Origin: Paramarasmius palmivorus
Lineage: Eukaryota; Basidiomycota; Agaricomycetes; Agaricales; Marasmiaceae
DNA: 64,000 nt
Direction: 5' to 3'
Assembly (NCBI GenBank): GCA_037176845.1
Contig: JAYKXP010000021.1
Span: 186,001-250,000 of the forward strand
In this document: in pieces, positions 58,896 to 64,000 of the stretch
Position numbering within the stretch: position 1 is the stretch's first letter
How the letters are laid out: every line of letters begins with the position of its first letter
Position numbers and translations under genes: made by a program
Notes under the pieces: model-generated
Database searches by the model: none
Seen by the model: only the letters and a program-made list of their open reading frames with translations
What the model was told of the DNA's origin: nothing

Positions 58896-60557
58896 TTACA
58901 AAGCGTTTTCAGCAACGATTAGACCTCTAGCTCGAAGAATATCGAGCCTCCTCTTCGAAGATGGCTCGATAATGCTTCGATCTAGCTGTATCGACCGTAA
59001 CTTCCCAACCTCAGGCTGTCCCTCTCCCCGCCGAGACTCTAGAACTTGGAGTACGACCTCGTCGCTATACAATGACCTCAATCCCGGGTGTGAAAGAAGC
59101 CCGAGATCCTCCAAAGACGGAACCACCGCCTGAGTGTCGGCTAGTATCTGGATGTGTGCATCCAACAAATGCCCCAGAAACCCAAATTCCAAACGAGTGA
59201 GATCCGGCATTAGTGATAACAACTTTGCGAACTGCTCTGCAGGCACCGAATCAACGCCGTAAATGACCAGAGTGGTTAATTTACAGAGTGACCTTTGGAC
59301 GAACTCGATCAGTTCAGAGACACCGCTCAACCTTGACCAAATTTTGAGGTGTATGAGGCTGGGTGCGGTGAGGCGTCTTAGCAGGTATTGCACTCCAGCC
59401 TGCGTGATCGAGGAATGACTGGTGATTTCCAGCGACTGCAAACAGTCGTACTGTAGTGCCGACAGATTAGACCAATGAGAGTGAACTCCTGCGAGGGAAT
59501 GAACGGATGCAAAGTTCAACGAGCATATCTCGACTTTGGAGAGTGCTCTGAGAACGGGCCAGAGAAGCGTCTGGACAAAAGTGACCATCGCGTTCACTGA
59601 TTGCCAATGTCCATCCTCGTTCCAGCGAAACCGCTTCAGCTGGTGTAAAGGCAATTTAGCCATTCGCATTGGGATTCCGGTCAAGATGAGGGTTTCTAGT
59701 CGAGGTGCCTGTTCAAATAAATCGACTTGAAGATCTATCGGGGAGACGGCGTTCAATTTCAGTTCTAAGATCTCCAACGATGGGAGAAAGTGTTGAACCT
59801 GGTTGATTGATCGAAGACCATTGACCTCCCCGTCCAACCGCAGATATCGCCAATTGGAAGATCTCGAACAGAGAATGAGAATCCAAGGATGAAACGGCTG
59901 TTCGTTCTTTAACAGCAGAGAGATACTGAGTGGATGGTTTTGGGAACGGCTGAGCTGAAGTCCTAATCTCAGCACATTGCTGGACAGAACCTGCTTTTTG
60001 AGATCGCCGACGGAGCGACGAACATCGACTGCAACCGATGCCCAAAGGTCAGGCGTGGAGAGTGCCACCGTTCTCCAGGAGGCACATATTTGCCCCAGCA
60101 GCCACGGCATTTGGAATGGGTTCAATGTGCTGGTAGGGAAGGGGAAGGAACCTCTATCGGGTTCGTCTGGGAAGACCCGCTCAGTGTTGGCAATGTGGCG
60201 GTCAACGCAAAAAAGGAAGATTTTTTGCATTATTTCGGAAGGAAGTTGGCGTATAGGATGTAGGATAACAGAGTATTTTGCCAGTACACCCTTCAAGCGA
60301 GAGCGCTCTGCTTCCAGTAGAGCCAGCGTTGCTTCAATCCGGAGAAGATTGTTCCTCGCAACATTTCTCTCCCTTTGGAATAGCTCCGCATTGGGGTGAT
60401 AGCAATTAGTTTTGGCGTATTCCTCGTAGATAGACTCCAGTGGTCCGCGAACGTGTTTTCTGGACTCGATTATGTGTTCCTTGCAGTAGAGACAGCATCG
60501 ATCGCTGATTTGGTCGATAACATTGTCCAAAGGCTTGGCTTCGTCTCCGATAATCAT
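58896..60557 (-). CDS. F-box protein, single exon, with N-terminal coiled coil
   Basis: From the ATG at 60557 (MIIGDEAKPLDNVIDQISD) the protein is 553 aa; the open frame extends upstream only to a GTG. The order is typical of large agaricomycete F-box families. A Cys-containing N-terminus (CCLYCKEH) leads to a coiled coil (NNLLRIEATLALLEAERSRL), then the F-box (IRQLPSEIMQKIFLFCVD), the conserved MPWLLGQICASWRTVALSTP and DLWASVAVD. LRR-like repeats follow (LPSLEILELKLN, APRLETLILTGIP, LQSLEITSHSS, LCKLTTLVIYGVDS, MPDLTRLEFGFLG). Predicted SCF adaptor, target unknown. A probable 5'UTR intron (donor CCT|GTAAGT, acceptor CTCAG) lies just upstream. Confidence 0.85.
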   Translation of the reverse strand: MIIGDEAKPLDNVIDQISDRCCLYCKEHIIESRKHVRGPLESIYEEYAKTNCYHPNAELFQRERNVARNNLLRIEATLALLEAERSRLKGVLAKYSVILHPIRQLPSEIMQKIFLFCVDRHIANTERVFPDEPDRGSFPFPTSTLNPFQMPWLLGQICASWRTVALSTPDLWASVAVDVRRSVGDLKKQVLSSNVLRLGLQLSRSQNHPLSISLLLKNEQPFHPWILILCSRSSNWRYLRLDGEVNGLRSINQVQHFLPSLEILELKLNAVSPIDLQVDLFEQAPRLETLILTGIPMRMAKLPLHQLKRFRWNEDGHWQSVNAMVTFVQTLLWPVLRALSKVEICSLNFASVHSLAGVHSHWSNLSALQYDCLQSLEITSHSSITQAGVQYLLRRLTAPSLIHLKIWSRLSGVSELIEFVQRSLCKLTTLVIYGVDSVPAEQFAKLLSLMPDLTRLEFGFLGHLLDAHIQILADTQAVVPSLEDLGLLSHPGLRSLYSDEVVLQVLESRRGEGQPEVGKLRSIQLDRSIIEPSSKRRLDILRARGLIVAENAL

Positions 60558-60608
60558 TATTCCTGTCTGAGTTGAGAGTATGAGACCAGTGCAGTCAACA
60601 GTATTCAC

Positions 60609-61867
60609 ATAGCAATCGACTTACAGGACCAATGTAAAGCTAGTGGTGAGCAAGCCAGGATCTTGGTGGATGTCAAGAGAGAAGGATATCGTACAGCCTG
60701 TGGGAATTGATGTAGCAAAACACCGCTTGATCCCCATCGAGCGGAGTTGTTAATGGTCGTGACGAATCAACCCGAAGGATGGCCTGGAGACTGGAAAGTC
60801 GCCCTTACTTGTACAGAAGATAACCGTTCTGTATTCACAAAGGATAGTTATAACTGGTAATTTACTAAGATATTCGAAAACGGCAAATTCCTGGGCGTGC
60901 GAAGAAATGAAAACTGCTCTTCGGCTCGCAACCATGACCCATTCACCGGACCTCGTTTCGATTTCTTTTGCCTCGCTCAACATTCAACCACTGGGATTAC
61001 CAACAAGACTCTTTTGCATCTCTGGTCGACGTGGAAGTAAGGCAGAAGGAAGTAAGAGGGACAAGATATCGAAGAGGGGGATTTTGGTGCGTTATAATAA
61101 CTTTGCTGCACCTTGGCCAGATACCCCGAATTCTGAGATTACATTGTTTAGACAACCTATCCGTCGACTTCATTGCAAGAAGCATCAAGTATAACGGCGG
61201 TAGCGTGTCAATCGACAGACTGCTGGCACCTATTCAGAAAGGGTCTCAAGCTCATAACGTTGTAAACTCGTCCTCCGCCCACAAATTTGTCCGGTCAGGC
61301 AGGAGGGGAGAACTGAGGAAAGGTCTCATGTATACCTCAATTACGTGGGGAACACGGATTGATAGGTTGGGGACTCCTTGCGGGCTCTGGGTGTACGCTG
61401 ACCAAAAGAATATTTTCCAACAGAGTCGCGTGGAAACCGTGGCGAACCTCGATGTTTACTGGGATTCGGCTGGCATGAGGATGTATGAGAGCCCATGTTG
61501 CGGGCTTTGGTAGGCTTTGGTGTTACAGGTAAGTTTGTCGTGCCTTCTCTTTCTTTGAGGTCTTCTCTCACCGACGCTCGTTTACAAACTAAGGGTTGGA
61601 CTCATCGGGGTCAGTACTCAGACCCTTGTATACTATGATGATGGTGTGATGCTGCCGGGGTAAACGAGTTGGCTTGCTTTGTCAAGCTCATTGTCTCTTC
61701 AGAACAAGGCGTCTACCACGGCCTTTCTCGATACGTGGGCGATCCATTCATCGTCCGCCTTTCGAATACCATTCTTCGGCAACAAAGACGTGGTGTGGCT
61801 CATTCATGAGAGACCATAAATAGGCCGACTTTGAAAGAAAACAGGCTCTCATCTCGCACCAAGCAGC
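60609..61867. other. Intergenic; possible gene relic
   Basis: About 1.26 kb. The open frame at 60968-61513 (+) has a leucine-rich stretch (RILRLHCLDNLSVDF) that might be an F-box relic, but it lacks a start context or introns that I can support. Confidence 0.3.
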
Positions 61868-63674
61868 ATGGAAGCTACGAAAACCATTGCCGAAAGCCAT
61901 ATCCAAGAAGAAGAGAAACTACTGCTCTCGGTATGGACACAGTTCACTGGATGTCAACGTTTTCTAAACAGGCTCTCGTTCCTTAGGTTCTTCTCCCCGA
62001 CTTTGATAATGAGGAGGTCACAGATGAATGCGAAGTTGAGTCTTATTGCCTGTGCAGTGCGGCTTCAGACGGCACTATCTCAGTACGTGTTTCGCCACAT
62101 ATAGTTTCTCTATGATACTGATATACACTGCTATCTAGGACGATGAAGATGTCCAGGAAATAGATTTTCAGTCGTTCGCCGATGAAGCTGTTAGAAGCCC
62201 TGCACAGGAGATTCCCATCCACGATGCAGTCGAGCTTCATGCTCCTGCCACTCTCTCCAGCGCACCCGATGCCACCACCGCCGACCCAGATGACGCCAGC
62301 CTCACTCTTACTTCCCTCAATCGCAAGCTCGATATCATTGTTGCCAATATGCCATCTCTCAGCATCTCTTACCCCGAAATCGAGCGCCTCAAGCTCGAAT
62401 TAGAAACTCAAGGCAGGCTATTGGCCACAGAGCGTGCACGAACCGCCAGGTTGGAGATAGATCTGCAACTCGAGCTACAGCAATCCCGAGTCAACGCTTC
62501 CACTATTCACGACATGGGAGTCAAGTTCGAGGCATTTGCGAAGAATACCGAGGAACTTACCTCCAAGCTGGAAGTCGAAAGGCAAGAGAGACAGGCAATG
62601 ATGATGAGTATCGGAGGCCTTACCGCGAAGTTCGGAGCTGCTCTAGAGGCCACACAAGCTCAGGCTGTCGAGGAGAGGCGTGCATTGGAGATTAGAGTCC
62701 TGACTGTGAAAGGTCTCAACGCGAAGCTCGAGGCCGATTTAGGAAATGCTCGTGCTGACGTCGTCGGGCTGACCGCCGAATTGCGAGCCGCTGAGGAGAA
62801 AGAAACGTCCTTGAAGTCGACAATTGTTGGTCTCCAAGGCGAGCTGAAGGAATCTCGTACACATTCCTCGAAGGCAGCTGAACAGGGGCATGACGAATCT
62901 GGAGTCTACGGGGAACAGCTAGCTACCCTCGGCCGTACGAACGGCGACCTTGCCGCCGAGAACGCCAGGCTCAAGGCAGAGTTGCAGGAGGCTCTGAGTG
63001 TTGCTGTTCGTGACGAGAAGACACATCTTTCTGTCATCAAACAGCGCGATGGGCAGATTCAGGCAATGTCGACTGATTTGACTTTGAAAGTACAAGCTCT
63101 GGAAGCTGCCGAGGAAGAAGTCAAAGGTCGGGATGTCAAGATCGCGGCCTTGAAGAGCTCACTTGGATCGGAAAGGGTAACGAGCCTCGCTCGGGATGTG
63201 GAGCTCCATAGGCTTAGCCAGGCTTGCGCCAAAGAGAAGCACGCGGTACAGGCCCTTAGACGCCGAGAGAATGACCTGAACACCGAGGTGGCCGCACTCC
63301 GAACCGACTTGGAAGGTGCTCGTGCTTCACTCTCCGGGCTAGAGAAAGACAAGAGTGCTCTCGAGGGCAAGCTCAAGTCATGGGAGAGAAAGTATGCGAG
63401 GATGAGAGAGGAGAAGGAAAGCAGGCTAGAGGCCCTCGCTCAAGCCACCGAGTCTGAACGGGCTAGGCGTCAGAAGTGCGAAGACCAGATTCGCGTTGCA
63501 GAGGAAAAGCACACGCGAGTGGTCAACGACTTGAAGCTACAGTTCAGCGACCTAGAGACCTCTCATAGCGAGATGAAAGCGGCGGATGAACGTCACAAGA
63601 AGAGGGCTAGGAAGCTAGAGCAGACCGTCAAGTTGTTGGAAGGTCAACTGAACGCAGCAAAAGAACGAGTATAA
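61868..63674 (+). CDS. Long coiled-coil protein
   Basis: Exons 61868-61930 (MEATKTIAESHIQEEEKLLL), 61988-62084 (VLLPDFDNEEVTDECEVESY) and a long last exon from about 62140 give a protein of about 565 aa. After an acidic N-terminus (DDEDVQEIDFQSFADEAV) and a linker, residues from about 130 onward are almost continuous heptads (LEIDLQLELQQSR, LTSKLEVERQERQAMM, LNAKLEADLGNARADVVGL, LKAELQEALSVAV, LRTDLEGARASLSGLEKDK, LEQTVKLLEGQLNAAKERV). No motor or other enzymatic domain. Structural or scaffold role by analogy; no family recognised. Confidence 0.8.
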
Positions 63675-64000
63675 ATAGATTTATTCTTCGACTATGCCTT
63701 GCGTATACCGGAGATCTAGACACATCGATTGGCATATACGGTTATATACATGGATAATTGATACAGGTACATACTTTTATAACAATGCGTCGAATGCAAA
63801 CCTTGTTTAAACTCTGCAATTCTACCTTACAGTTTCCGACGATATGACCGTGGAACTTATTAGCTTAAACTCTAGCAGATATGTCTCTGCAAAGTCCCAA
63901 ACTTTGATCAAGCATAAACCTGCTTCTTCCCTGTTAAGGTGCTAATTAGCCGAGTCCACAACTAAGATTGCGTAGTATGCGTACCCTAGTGTGGCATACT
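63675..64000. other. Downstream sequence to window end
   Basis: 326 bp of AT-rich sequence after the coiled-coil gene. Presumed 3'UTR and spacer; no gene seen. Confidence 0.5.

Noticed and set aside
60968..61513. 181-codon open frame with leucine-rich stretch
   Set aside because: No ATG context, intron pattern or full repeat set. At most a relic of an F-box gene.

Overview
This is nuclear DNA of a filamentous basidiomycete, most likely a mushroom-forming agaricomycete. Genes are broken by many short introns (about 45-60 bp, GTRNGY donors, YAG acceptors). The gene families fit that group: F-box/LRR proteins with an IRxLPxEI-type F-box, AsaB-like oxidases, fungal arylsulfotransferase-like secreted proteins, a DUF3602-like protein, and a KDZ-type transposase with cysteine clusters. 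All exon joins were made by hand; wherever a protein length is stated from summed exons, the total is divisible by three.

Left part (1-16.3 kb): a truncated DMATS-type aromatic prenyltransferase (minus), an F-box gene, two tandem mitochondrial phosphate-carrier genes, an intron-containing tRNA-Arg(UCU), and three copies of a small AsaB-like oxidase gene (two plus, one minus) with a tetraspanin gene between copies 2 and 3. A fourth, decayed copy lies near 57 kb.

Middle (16.7-39.1 kb): a small array of related F-box-like genes. The second is split by an 18,140-bp DNA transposon at 19216-37355. The element has ~107-bp terminal inverted repeats that align without gaps and an 8-bp target duplication (CGTTTAGT). 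Deleting the element plus one copy of the duplication restores an open reading frame of 510 codons that matches the neighbouring paralogue through the junction. It encodes an apparently intact KDZ (Kyakuja-Dileera-Zisupton) transposase of about 920 aa with SWIM-like motif, cysteine cluster and catalytic core. It also carries eight cargo genes: a MYND-finger protein, a coiled-coil protein with a Cys/His cluster, three proteins with related basic modules, a small coiled-coil protein, a large unknown protein of roughly 900 aa, and an F-box-family-like protein. Dense short palindromic repeats (GTATnnnnATAC type) fill both subterminal regions. This giant cargo-bearing KDZ element is the most interesting object in the window.

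Right part (39.7-64 kb): an Ach1-type acetyl-CoA hydrolase/CoA-transferase with a 12-nt micro-exon, two tandem arylsulfotransferase-like genes with signal peptides and GPI-like tails, a DUF3602-like protein, a CsbD-like small hydrophilic protein, several kb of gene-poor sequence, a single-exon F-box protein and a long coiled-coil protein.
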